Source of the DNA: an uncultured Oscillospiraceae bacterium
GTDB taxonomy: Bacteria > Bacillota > Clostridia > Oscillospirales > Oscillospiraceae
Assembly (NCBI GenBank): GCA_934630495.1
Contig: CAKTVW010000013.1
Coordinates: 1-52,828 of the forward strand
DNA: 52,828 nucleotides
Direction of reading: 5' to 3'
Shown here: positions 43,640-51,327 of the stretch, piece after piece
How positions within the stretch are numbered: position 1 is the stretch's first letter
Layout: every line of letters starts with the position of its first letter
Position numbers and translations under genes: made by a program
Notes under the pieces: model-generated
What the model was told of the DNA's origin: nothing
The model's input: only the letters and a program-made list of their open reading frames with translations
The model's database searches: none

Positions 43640-43930
43640 ATGAACGTCGGGAAAAAGTATGTTAATAACGCTATTATTTATACAATATTCAAAAAGCATT
43701 ATTGTCCTGCATGTGGAACTAAACTGGGTCGTGTTAAAACTTCAAAAACAGTTAATTCAAATTCTCCCGAGGCTAAAAATTACGATTTTACATTAGGCGA
43801 TTCGTTCATGGCCGGTGATGTGGAGTTTGTTTGGAAAGAATTTTATTGTCCGACATGCAAAAATAGAATTTCGATTGATGAAATGAGACGAATTGAAAAA
43901 GCACAAAGGGGAAAGATGAACGAAAAGTAA
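43640..43930 (+). CDS. Small zinc-ribbon protein, AT-rich
   Basis: The 96-residue protein has two CPxC knuckles, HYCPACGTKLG (about residues 21-31) and FYCPTCKNRIS, 50 residues apart, which can form one zinc ribbon. Composition is AT-rich, like the lipoprotein at 40493. The ATG at 43640 follows ATAGGTGG. Function is unknown. It may be an immunity or accessory protein of the same imported segment. Confidence 0.6.
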   Translation: MNVGKKYVNNAIIYTIFKKHYCPACGTKLGRVKTSKTVNSNSPEAKNYDFTLGDSFMAGDVEFVWKEFYCPTCKNRISIDEMRRIEKAQRGKMNEK

Positions 43931-44024
43931 TGGCGCGATATGGGGGACGTTTTCCGGTCGGAGGGCGCGGCCTGACGTAAGAGTCTTGTGCAGGCGGCTG
44001 CGAAAAGAGAAAGGGCCGAGAGAT

Positions 44025-44106
44025 GCGGATTGCCGCGTCGGGCTACGCCCTCCTCGCAATGACAAGAATGGGAGATTATCTCTCTATTTTACTTCGACCG
44101 GCAAGC
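44025..44106. repeat. GTCATTGCGAGG element, right half plus tail
   Basis: Matches 6693-6781 (GCGGATTGCCGCGTCGGGCT, CCTCGCAATGACAAGAATGG, TTCGACCGGCAAGC). It marks the right border of the island between cas3 and cas5c. Confidence 0.7.
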
Positions 44107-44169
44107 GGGCTGGTTTTTTGACAGCCCGACTATTCTTTTAACGATTTTTTTGAGGAAGACTCCTTGACT

Positions 44170-44238
44170 TTGTCGTTTTTCGTTTTTATACTATACTTGA
44201 CCAGCTAATCTAGCTGAGAATAGAAATAAGTATAGTAT
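44170..44238 (+). promoter_or_regulatory. cas5c promoter inside a nested inverted repeat
   Basis: TTGTCG (44170-44175), 16 bp, TATACT (44192-44197). The -10 box lies within ATACTATACTT (44188-44198), exactly inverted as AAGTATAGTAT at 44228-44238. Between them CAGCTA/TAGCTG (44202-44216) forms a second palindrome. A further GCTCTG/CAGAGC stem follows before the ribosome site. These are good candidates for operator sites or an RNA switch on the Cascade operon. Confidence 0.6.
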
Positions 44239-44300
44239 TATTGGAGTCGCTCTGTTCGTGAAACGGAGCAGAGCGTACAAATCATGGAGGTGAAGATTAT

Positions 44301-44948
44301 TTGAAAGAAATCGTGATCGAAGTTTGGGGCGATTTTGCCTGCTTTTCGATGCCGCAGGCGAAGGTCGAACGGCTGACCTATCCGTTCCCCACCCCGTCCG
44401 CCGCCCGCGGGATCCTCTCGGCGATCTACATGAAGCCGAAGGAGTTCCGTTGGGCCGTCAACCGCATCGAGGTACTGAACCCCATTCGCTACATCAGCTT
44501 CAAGCGCAATGAGGTCAAATGCACCGTCGGCTCGGATCCGATCTTCACAGACGAGGAGCGGACACAGCGCCAGACGGTCGCCCTGCGTGACGTCCGCTAT
44601 CGAATCGCGGCGTCCATTATCCCCCGCCCCGATTTCGCAGGTAAGGAGACACAACTGTACGAGCAGGCACTGCGGCGCATTCGCGGTGGAAAGTCGTTTT
44701 ACCAGCCTTCTTTCGGCCTACGTGAATTTTCTTGCTATTTCGAGGAGAGCGACGGCGTCCGCCGGCCGATCCGCATGTCCATGGACGCCGGCCTGATGCT
44801 CTACGACCTGTTTACGCCGGAGGATGTCGAGATCCCCAAAAAGGTAAAGGTCCAAATGTCTCTGTTCCACGCGGTCATGGAGAACGGCGTCATTCTGATC
44901 CCGCCCTACGACAGCCCGGAGGTCCTGAAAGGAGGCAGTCCATGCTGA
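44301..44948 (+). CDS. cas5: Cas5c (type I-C Cascade subunit and crRNA endonuclease)
   Basis: In type I-C, Cas5c cuts the repeat RNA in place of Cas6 and caps the 5' handle. The 215-residue protein opens KEIVIEVWGDFACFSMPQAKVERLTYPFPTPSAARGILSAI, the typical Cas5 start with the glycine-rich loop region. It starts at TTG after a GGAGGTGA site; there is no ATG nearby. It ends 7 bp inside cas8c. Catalytic residues were not mapped. Confidence 0.93.
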   Translation: MKEIVIEVWGDFACFSMPQAKVERLTYPFPTPSAARGILSAIYMKPKEFRWAVNRIEVLNPIRYISFKRNEVKCTVGSDPIFTDEERTQRQTVALRDVRYRIAASIIPRPDFAGKETQLYEQALRRIRGGKSFYQPSFGLREFSCYFEESDGVRRPIRMSMDAGLMLYDLFTPEDVEIPKKVKVQMSLFHAVMENGVILIPPYDSPEVLKGGSPC

Positions 44949-46720
44949 GAGCGCTGTACGACTACGGCATACGCCGTCAGCTGGCATTGCCTCCCGGATT
45001 TGTAAGGAAGCCCATCAAGGCCTATATTTCTCTTTCCGAAGGCGACGACCGTATCAGCATCTATCTGGGCGACGGTGAGGCCGTCCCCTGTCCGGATATC
45101 GGCAGTCTTGCCAACGGCAAGGACAAGAGCAACGTCCTTGCGGAAAAGCGCTCCGTAGTGATCCCCGAGCAGCCCGGCGCGAAAAGCACCTTCTTCCTTG
45201 AAGCGCTCCGCGCCGCTTCCGAGGCGGAGCCTCTGCTGGCGGTCTGCGTCCGTGCACTGGAGACGCCCGAGATCGCGGCGGCCATCCATGCAGAGCTGGA
45301 TCGGGCAAAGATCAAGCCGGGCGACCGAATCTCCTTTCGGGTCAACGGGCAGTCCGTGCTGCGGTCCGAAAAAATACGCCTCTGGTGGCAGGAATACCGA
45401 AAACGGTTTTCCGCTGGAGAGGCGCAGCCCTCCGCGCTGTGCCTGATTACCGGCAAGCCCACGGTCCCCATGGCGACCACCACCACCATACAGGGCCTGC
45501 AGGTGGTAGGCGGCCACGCAAAGGGTGACGCGCTGATCTGCTTTGACAAGGCGGCCTTCTGCTCCTACAATCTGAAGCAGGCCGCCAACGCCCCTGTTTC
45601 GGAGGAGGCCTTCAGCGCGGTAAAGGCGGCGCTGGACGATCTGTTAAGGGACGCGCCCATTCTCGCGGGAATGAAATTTGTCCACTGGTTCGACCGCGAG
45701 ATCCCGCAGGAGGAAGACCCGCTTTACTCCATCGATTTCGGCTACGACGTTCCGGAGACCGAAACAGAAAGCGAAAGCCCCGTCAACGAGCTGACCGAGC
45801 GGGAGCGGGCGGACAGCGTTCCCGAGAGCGTCCGTTCCGGGCAGGCCGTCCCCGATCTGGACGACACATCGTATTACATCCTGCTGCTGACCGGCGTTAA
45901 CAGCCGCATCATGATCCGCAGATATGACCGCGGCAGCTACGCCGACCTTCGCCGCAATCTGAACCAATGGTACGCCGATCTGGCGCTGACCAATCAGAGC
46001 GGGACCGCGAATATCCGGCCGGTGAAGCTGACCGCGCGGCTGCTTCGCCTCTTAAAATACCAGAAGACCGACAGCCGACCCTTTGACCGCTTGTCGAAGG
46101 AACTGGCCGGAGTCACCCCGGCCGTCATTCAGGCCGTTCTGTCGGGCGGTCCTCTGCCGGATGCCATTGCGGCAAAGGCGCTGGCCTATATCCGCTCCGA
46201 GCTGCTGAGCAGCGACGAAGACACACAGAGCAGTCTGCCAAACAGTCTGGCCTGCCAATGGCTGAAGGTCTGGCTGCTTCGGAAAAACCGAATATATCAT
46301 CAGGAGGAACCGATCTTGGAAGAATACAATCTGAAGCTCTCTAACGCCGCCTATCACTGCGGCGGGCTGATGGCGGTCTACGCGGCGATCCAGCGGGCGG
46401 CTATGCCCGACGTCAACACCGGCATCGTGGAGCGGTACTATGCCTCCGCGATCCAGATGCCCGCGCTTGTCATCGGTCAGCTCAGCAGCCGTTCCAATCA
46501 CCACTTGGAGAAAATCGAAAACGGCTGGCTTGCCGAAAGATATCGGGAAAAGCTGCAGCAGATCTCCGTCGCCGTCGGAACATCGATCCCCGCTACCCTG
46601 AATCTGGAGCAGCAGTCTTACTTCGCGCTGGGCTATTACCAGATGGGCGCGATGCTCAACCGGGAGAAAAACGAACAAATTGCCGCCGCCAAGGAAAAGT
46701 CCGAAGCGGCCGGGAAATAA
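44942..46720 (+). CDS. cas8c: Cas8c (type I-C Cascade large subunit)
   Basis: The 592-residue large subunit recognises the PAM and opens target DNA. It begins MLRALYDYGIRRQLALPPGFVRKPIKAYISLSEGDD and shows the family's CLITGKPTVPMATTTTIQGL (about residues 170-190) and FDKAAFCSYNL. The C-terminal 134 residues also have their own start (see next entry). It overlaps cas5c by 7 bp and ends 14 bp before cas7c. No break is visible. Confidence 0.93.
   Translation: MLRALYDYGIRRQLALPPGFVRKPIKAYISLSEGDDRISIYLGDGEAVPCPDIGSLANGKDKSNVLAEKRSVVIPEQPGAKSTFFLEALRAASEAEPLLAVCVRALETPEIAAAIHAELDRAKIKPGDRISFRVNGQSVLRSEKIRLWWQEYRKRFSAGEAQPSALCLITGKPTVPMATTTTIQGLQVVGGHAKGDALICFDKAAFCSYNLKQAANAPVSEEAFSAVKAALDDLLRDAPILAGMKFVHWFDREIPQEEDPLYSIDFGYDVPETETESESPVNELTERERADSVPESVRSGQAVPDLDDTSYYILLLTGVNSRIMIRRYDRGSYADLRRNLNQWYADLALTNQSGTANIRPVKLTARLLRLLKYQKTDSRPFDRLSKELAGVTPAVIQAVLSGGPLPDAIAAKALAYIRSELLSSDEDTQSSLPNSLACQWLKVWLLRKNRIYHQEEPILEEYNLKLSNAAYHCGGLMAVYAAIQRAAMPDVNTGIVERYYASAIQMPALVIGQLSSRSNHHLEKIENGWLAERYREKLQQISVAVGTSIPATLNLEQQSYFALGYYQMGAMLNREKNEQIAAAKEKSEAAGK
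46316..46720 (+). CDS. cas11c: Cas11c from an internal start in cas8c
   Basis: Inside cas8c, in the same frame, AGGAGGA (46302-46308) stands seven bases before a TTG codon (46316), giving a 134-residue helical protein starting (M)EEYNLKLSNAAYHCGGLMAVY. Published work on other type I-C systems shows that a small subunit Cas11c is made from such an internal site and is needed for Cascade. The site here is as strong as that of cas7c. Confidence 0.75.
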   Translation: MEEYNLKLSNAAYHCGGLMAVYAAIQRAAMPDVNTGIVERYYASAIQMPALVIGQLSSRSNHHLEKIENGWLAERYREKLQQISVAVGTSIPATLNLEQQSYFALGYYQMGAMLNREKNEQIAAAKEKSEAAGK

Positions 46721-46734
46721 CAGGAGGAACGATC

Positions 46735-47733
46735 ATGGCCATTCAGAATCGATATGAATTTATGTACTATGTCGCATGCACCAACTGCAACCCGAACGGC
46801 GACCCGGACATGGGCAACATGCCGCGGATCGACCCGCAGACCATGCAGGGCTTCATCACCGACGCCGCGACCAAGCGCCGCATCCGGAACTATGTCGAGC
46901 TGGCGCACCGCGGCGAGCCGGGCATGAACATCATCATCCAGCAGTCGACCAATATCAACCGCCACATCGCGGAGGCCAAGCGCGCGGCCGGTGTCGAGGA
47001 CTGTGCCAAGGCCAAGGAAGCGGTCTATGCCGGCAGAAAAAAGGCCTGCGAGCTGTTCTATGACGTCCGTACCTTCGGCGCGGTCATGTCCACCGGCCCC
47101 AACGCCGGTCAAGTGCGCGGCCCCGTGCAGATCACCTACGGAAAGAGCCTTGACGCGGTCCTCCCGCTGGACATTTCCATTACCCGTATGGCCGTCGCGG
47201 ACAAGGTGAAGGACGGCGCCACCGTAGAGGATTACGTTGCATGGGAGAAAGAGCAGAACGAGGACAAGCTCCGCACCATGGGCCGCAAGCAGATCATCCC
47301 CTTCGGCCTGTACGAGGTCCGCGGCTTTGTCAGCGCCAACCTCGCCGAGGAGACCGGCTTTGACGACGAAGATCTGGACATTCTCTTTGAGGCCATTTTA
47401 AATATGTACGAGCATGACCACTCCGCCAGCAAGGGCGAAATGGCCGTCGTCTCCCCGCTGATCATTTTCAAGCATGTCGGCACGGATACCGACGCAGCGC
47501 AGAGGGTCCGTCAGGCCAAGCTGGGCTGCGCCCCCGCTCACAAGCTCTTCGATCTGGTCAAGGTCGCCAAAAAGGCCGCCGTTACCTATCCCCGGAGCTA
47601 TCGCGACTACGACGCGACAGTCGACACGGACAAGGTGCCCAAGGGCGTACAGATCGGCTTTAAGTCCGACGCCTTTTCGCCCGTAAGCTGGGGCGCTCTC
47701 CCCGAGGACGAGGACTGGTTCCGTCATGGATGA
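46735..47733 (+). CDS. cas7: Cas7c (type I-C Cascade backbone)
   Basis: The 332-residue protein forms the crRNA-binding backbone. The N-terminal signature CNPNGDPDMGNMPRIDPQTM plus FITDAATKRRIRNYVE is diagnostic for Csd2/Cas7c, and FGAVMSTGPNAGQVRGPVQI is the usual thumb region. The ATG has CAGGAGGA. The end overlaps the cas4 remnant by 8 bp. It is the last intact cas gene of the operon. Confidence 0.95.
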   Translation: MAIQNRYEFMYYVACTNCNPNGDPDMGNMPRIDPQTMQGFITDAATKRRIRNYVELAHRGEPGMNIIIQQSTNINRHIAEAKRAAGVEDCAKAKEAVYAGRKKACELFYDVRTFGAVMSTGPNAGQVRGPVQITYGKSLDAVLPLDISITRMAVADKVKDGATVEDYVAWEKEQNEDKLRTMGRKQIIPFGLYEVRGFVSANLAEETGFDDEDLDILFEAILNMYEHDHSASKGEMAVVSPLIIFKHVGTDTDAAQRVRQAKLGCAPAHKLFDLVKVAKKAAVTYPRSYRDYDATVDTDKVPKGVQIGFKSDAFSPVSWGALPEDEDWFRHG

Positions 47734-47911
47734 TTGGGAGCCGATCCCTCTTTCGCGGTTATCCCATGCCGGATTCTGCCTGCGGCGGGCCGCGCTGCTG
47801 ACCAACGAACAGATCTGGTCGGAGAATGCGGACACCGCCAAGGGCCGTTCCGAGCACGAGCGGGTACACACCATGCGCGTGGAGCGCCGAGGCGATGGAG
47901 GAGGACGCACC
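47726..47911 (+). pseudogene. cas4: cas4 remnant (internal deletion)
   Basis: The first 56 or so residues are normal Cas4 (IPLSRLSHAGFCLRRAALL, then IWSENADTAKGRSEHERVHTMRVERRGD), with the first cluster cysteine. They then jump to bases that look like the original end of cas4: in another frame GCGATGGAGGAGGACGCACCATGA reads AMEEDAP-stop and overlaps the cas1 start as ATGA. About 150 codons, with the RecB-nuclease core and the three distal cysteines, are missing. By chance the remnant is now in frame with cas1. Confidence 0.85.
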
Positions 47912-48349
47912 ATGAAAAAGCTGCCGGAAACGCTCTACATCACGACCCCGGAAAGCTATCTGTTTGAGCGGAACGGGAATATCTGCATTTCCATCGGCGG
48001 CGCGGAAAGGGCTTCCGTCCCCATTTCGCAGGTAAATTCCATCGTGCTGTTCGGGAAAAACACCCTCTCGACCGCGCTGCTGTCCTTCTGCTCCGAAAAC
48101 GACGTGACCATCACCTTTCTCAGCGAAAACGGCGCTTTTCTCGGGCGGCTATGCGGCCCGGTCAGCGGCAACGTGCTGCTGAGAAAGCGCCAATACGAAA
48201 CTTTAACGGACGCCGACTTTGCAAACCGCTTTGTCGGCGATCTGTTGTTCTGCAAGATTAAAAACAGCCGCTCCGTGCTGATGCGATACGCCCGCTCCGC
48301 CTCCGACGAGGCGGCGGGCCGCGCCGTCGCCCCTCACGCAGGGGCGTGA
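47912..48349 (+). pseudogene. cas1: cas1 remnant running into the first CRISPR repeat
   Basis: The ATG has GGAGGAGG and opens KKLPETLYITTPESYLFERN, a normal Cas1-I-C start, and continues through INSIVLFGKNTLSTALLSFC and GPVSGNVLLRKRQYE for 138 codons (of about 340). At 48326 the CRISPR repeat begins in frame, adds VAPHAGA and gives a TGA inside repeat 1. The catalytic Glu, His and Asp of the C-terminal domain are gone, as are cas2 and the leader. The product cannot integrate spacers. Confidence 0.9.
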
Positions 48350-49334
48350 GTTGAAATCAGGCGCGGACTGCACTGGCCGTTTTCGTAGCGGTCGCCCCTC
48401 ACGCAGGGGCGTGAGTTGAAATTCATCCTCGCATTTCGCCAGCGCCCGGATCACCGGTCGCCCCTCACGCAGGGGCGTGAGTTGAAATACACCGGCGATA
48501 AAATTGCCCATGTAAGCGGCCGGTCGCCCCTCACGCAGGGGCGCGAGTTGAAATTATGCCACGGCGCGCATCCTCACGGGCGCTGCACGCGTCGCCCCTC
48601 ACGCGGGGCGCGAGTTGAAATCGGTTGGCCGGGCAGGCGATCGTGGATAACTCCGGTCGCCCCTCACGCAGGGGCGTGAGTTGAAATCTTTTCAGGTGAA
48701 CGGCCTTGAAAAACCCACTATGTCGCCCCTCACGCAGGGGCGTGAGTTGAAATTAGGCACCAAAACGAGCAAGTTCGCCGAAAATAGTCGCCCCTCACGC
48801 AGGGGCGTGAGTTGAAATAATTTGCATTTGAATATACCGCACATTATTCCATGGGTCGCCCCTCACGCAGGGGCGTGAGTTGAAATTTCGTAAGCACCAA
48901 AAGGATGCCGTTGCCCATGGCCCCTCACGCAGGGGCGTGAGTTGAAATATGCTGCGGCCTTCTTAGCCTTCTGAATTCTAACGTCGCCCCTCACGCAGGG
49001 GCGTGAGTTGAAATACCGCTTACGAATTTGAATTTTTAGAACGGAGGGGCGTCGCCCCTCACGCAGGGGCGTGAGTTGAAATCATTAGCCATTATGCCCC
49101 CACCTCCGCAACATTCGTCGTCGCCCCTCACGCAGGGGCGTGAGTTGAAATTGCCGGATTTCTACGCAGAAATCCTCATTTCCGCGGTCGCCCCTCACGC
49201 AGGGGCATGGGTTGAAATTGGAAAGGAGAGTTGAGGAGCGTGTTGTCGCTTACGTCGCCCCTCACGCGGGGGCGTGAGTTGAAATTATATCCGGACAGAG
49301 GACAGCGCCGCATATAGGGGTCGCCCCTCACGCA
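48326..49334 (+). CRISPR. Type I-C CRISPR array, 15 repeats plus a terminal half repeat, 15 spacers
   Basis: The 32-bp repeat starts GTCGCCCCTCACGCAGGG and ends GCGTGAGTTGAAAT; the arms CGCCCCTCACGC / GCGTGAGT can form the hairpin cut by Cas5c. Full repeats start at 48326, 48391, 48457, 48523, 48591, 48656, 48722, 48787, 48855, 48917, 48983, 49051, 49120, 49187 and 49254; a 15-base half repeat at 49320 ends the array. Spacers are mostly 33-37 bp (one of 30 bp). Variant repeats are numbers 4, 5 (31 bp), 10 (5' end ATGG), 14 and 15. The cas-proximal repeat is perfect. Confidence 0.98.
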
Positions 49335-49540
49335 AGGCCGCTTCACGGCCTTCATCAGAATGAGCCAATAAGGGATATTCTTCACACGAATGGCATTTTG
49401 GAAATGCCGGACTTTTTAACAGTCTGCGGCCGCCGGAGGCATTGCCCCCAGCGGCCGCAGTGTGTTAAAGGACCCATTGTTTCAAAGTTACATTGGTACT
49501 TCCAGCAAGGAATCACCCAAAAGGCCTCAGCGGCAGATAC
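49335..49540. other. Region after the array, with a hairpin
   Basis: After the truncated repeat comes AAGGCCGCTTCACGGCCTT, a short inverted repeat (GGCCG/CGGCC), then the AT-rich GGACTTTTTAACAGTCTG, and a stem CTGCGGCCGC/GCGGCCGCAG (49421-49461) that could end the array transcript. No gene was found. Confidence 0.5.
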
Positions 49541-49879
49541 TCATGCATCGTAATCGCAGTTTGCGGAGTGAAAAACCAACGGGTTTTTACCCTGATATTT
49601 TTCAAAAATATGATATATTGTCATAAACTCGTCAATTGTAATTGCGTGATTCCCGATTGGCCGCACAAGCTCGATCCCGGGCATTCCATAGGCATACTGC
49701 TTGCGTGTGATGTTAACATATGCCCAATAGCACCCATAGTTTCCGTGATAACCGGCAAAAGTGAACCCCTCGTCCCGAAGCCACAAAAAGAATGGGGCAT
49801 GAATACTTTCAAGAGATTTGTCGCACACAAGAAATGCCTCCGGCTCTCCTTGACTGATGCGAAATTTCTTTTCTTCCAT
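49541..49879 (-). CDS. Conserved small protein, possible immunity protein
   Basis: The 112-residue cytoplasmic protein is aromatic-rich (FFLWLRDEGFTFAGYHGNYG, WAYVNITRKQYAYGMPGIEL, IGNHAITIDEFMTIYHIFEKY). I believe this is a conserved clostridial family of unknown role seen near toxin/immunity gene clusters; it is not identified by name. The ATG has AGAGGAG. It lies in the same direction as, and downstream of, the toxin remnant and its probable immunity gene. Confidence 0.6.
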   Translation of the reverse strand: MEEKKFRISQGEPEAFLVCDKSLESIHAPFFLWLRDEGFTFAGYHGNYGCYWAYVNITRKQYAYGMPGIELVRPIGNHAITIDEFMTIYHIFEKYQGKNPLVFHSANCDYDA

Positions 49880-49935
49880 GATTAAATTCTCCTCTGTTCC
49901 GAGTCATTTTCGTTTCTGATCTCACTCATATTATC

Positions 49936-50082
49936 TTAACTTCCTTTTGAGACTTTTGCAAATTGCCTGAGGCGGCGGCTTTGCACAGCCGCCCGCAGCG
50001 CGATCAGTGTAATCGTCGTCCACCGCGTCAGCCATGCCAGCCACGCCACAAACATCGCGCCTATGGATTTCCCCTTGTTCAT
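49936..50082 (-). CDS. 48-residue membrane peptide
   Basis: The gene begins at the ATG at 50082 after a perfect AAAGGAGG site and encodes MNKGKSIGAMFVAWLAWLTR, a hydrophobic segment WTTITLIALRAAV, and a basic tail. One transmembrane or amphipathic helix with a positive end is expected. A hairpin (about 50100-50135, AAAGCAC/GTGCTTT) precedes it. No relative is recognised; it could be a small toxin or regulator. Confidence 0.55.
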   Translation of the reverse strand: MNKGKSIGAMFVAWLAWLTRWTTITLIALRAAVQSRRLRQFAKVSKGS

Positions 50083-50141
50083 TTTGTCCTCCTTTGCGCA
50101 TAGAGAAAGCACCATGCAATTTGCACAGTGCTTTTCACGTT

Positions 50142-50444
50142 TTATTTTCCTACGCCCAGCCCTTTCAAATACTCTTCGTATTCATACGGAATGCCGATAT
50201 CATAGTTCTTGTAGTAGTGCAGAAATTCGTAAGGGAAAATGAAATCACCATCTTCATAAACGCCCGCGCGGATTTTCTTCTTTGTGAAGAGCTCGATTGA
50301 CGGTTCGGAGGTCAGCCAAGCGTCGAGGGATTCGATGTGAGCAATAACATCCGCTTTGGGGAGGGCGTTCTTATATTCTCTGTACTTTGCGAAGTCCTCA
50401 TTGCTATCTGTGTGCGGCAACCCTTTAAAAAATCCAAATTCCAT
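50142..50444 (-). CDS. Probable immunity protein of the toxin remnant
   Basis: The 100-residue acidic protein (EFGFFKGLPHTDSNEDFAKY ... PYEFLHYYKNYDIGIPYEYEEYLKGLG) starts 3 bp after the stop of the toxin fragment, and its ribosome site GGAAGGAGGAAA lies inside the toxin's last codons. This is the classical toxin-immunity order. The family is not recognised. It still has a complete frame although the toxin is broken. Confidence 0.65.
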   Translation of the reverse strand: MEFGFFKGLPHTDSNEDFAKYREYKNALPKADVIAHIESLDAWLTSEPSIELFTKKKIRAGVYEDGDFIFPYEFLHYYKNYDIGIPYEYEEYLKGLGVGK

Positions 50445-50447
50445 TGG

Positions 50448-51327
50448 TTATTTCCTCCTTCCGCGTTGATTCGGGCGAAACTGCAACATAGACCCTTGCC
50501 CTCTTTTCCCAACCTTTATGTAACCGTTTGGGCTTATATAAAGCAAGTCGTTCGGTGCTTTTTCCTCAACGCCCAGCGCATTGGCAAGCTCCTCAGCAAA
50601 GCAATAATCATCACCGAGTGATTTGCCGGTGCTGCAAGATAAAAGTCGGATTTTCTGCCCGTTCCAGCCGTCGCTATGCCGGATAACCGATGCCAGCATC
50701 CGAGGAGACATATTCGTTTCCGACGTGCCGAACCCGACCGCAGTCGGAGAACCGTGCATCGCGACATCGAAGTATGTTTTCAGCGGCGTTACCTTTTGAA
50801 TATAGCCGCTCAAAACATCATCATCCGGGAAACAGGCAAACCCGTTTTCCAGCTTCATTGTACGCCTTTTTACAATGGATTGCAAGTCATCTCTTGCATC
50901 AGCGCCAAAAAATTTCAGAGAGGCGGCATCGTCCTTTGTATATCCGGCCGCAGCTTTGCTTGCCTTCTAAGCTTGCCACTCTTGATATGTTATATTTTGC
51001 GGGTTTGTCTGCCATTTGATCGACGTACTCGCCGGGTTCCGCCGCATCCGTCTTTCGATTACGGAAGCGCTGACTTTCATCAGTTGTGGTATGTTCACCG
51101 TGGCTTTTTGTTTTATCAATCCTATGCGCCTTATTGGCTTGATACAACGTCAGCCCATTGTGCCCATCGGCAATATGCAGCGTTGCTCCGTAGAGCGCCC
51201 CGCTTTCTTTTTAGGAATTGACAATCGTGCTGTCTTGTGTTACGCTGTTATCAGACCGGCCTGATGAGCTAAGAGTGGGCCCGGATTGATTTCCGCTCCC
51301 ATGTGCTGCCAAGGGCCGGTCGCTTTT
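50448..51327 (-). pseudogene. Decayed C-terminal part of a polymorphic toxin
   Basis: From 51327 down the minus strand reads AAHGSGNQSGPTLSSSGR ... STIVNS, a TAA (51213-51211), KESGALYGATLHIADGHNG ... NISRVASLEGKQ, then a one-base frameshift near 50960 into SKAAAGYTKDDAASLKFFGA and an open frame to 50448. That last part, FDVAMHGSP, SPRMLASVIRHSDGWNGQK and IRLLSCSTGKSLGDDYCFAEELANALG, resembles HG...SC caspase/CPD-like toxin ends. Its N-terminal delivery part is missing. An ATG at 50858 could still make a 136-residue fragment. Confidence 0.6.

Noticed and set aside
47726..48349. A genuine Cas4-Cas1 fusion protein
   Set aside because: True fusions keep the Cas4 nuclease core and a full Cas1. 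Here both are truncated, and the old cas4 end is visible in another frame.
48416..48679. Open frame through the CRISPR array
   Set aside because: It merely reads repeats and spacers; the repeated RSPLTQGRELK comes from the repeat itself.
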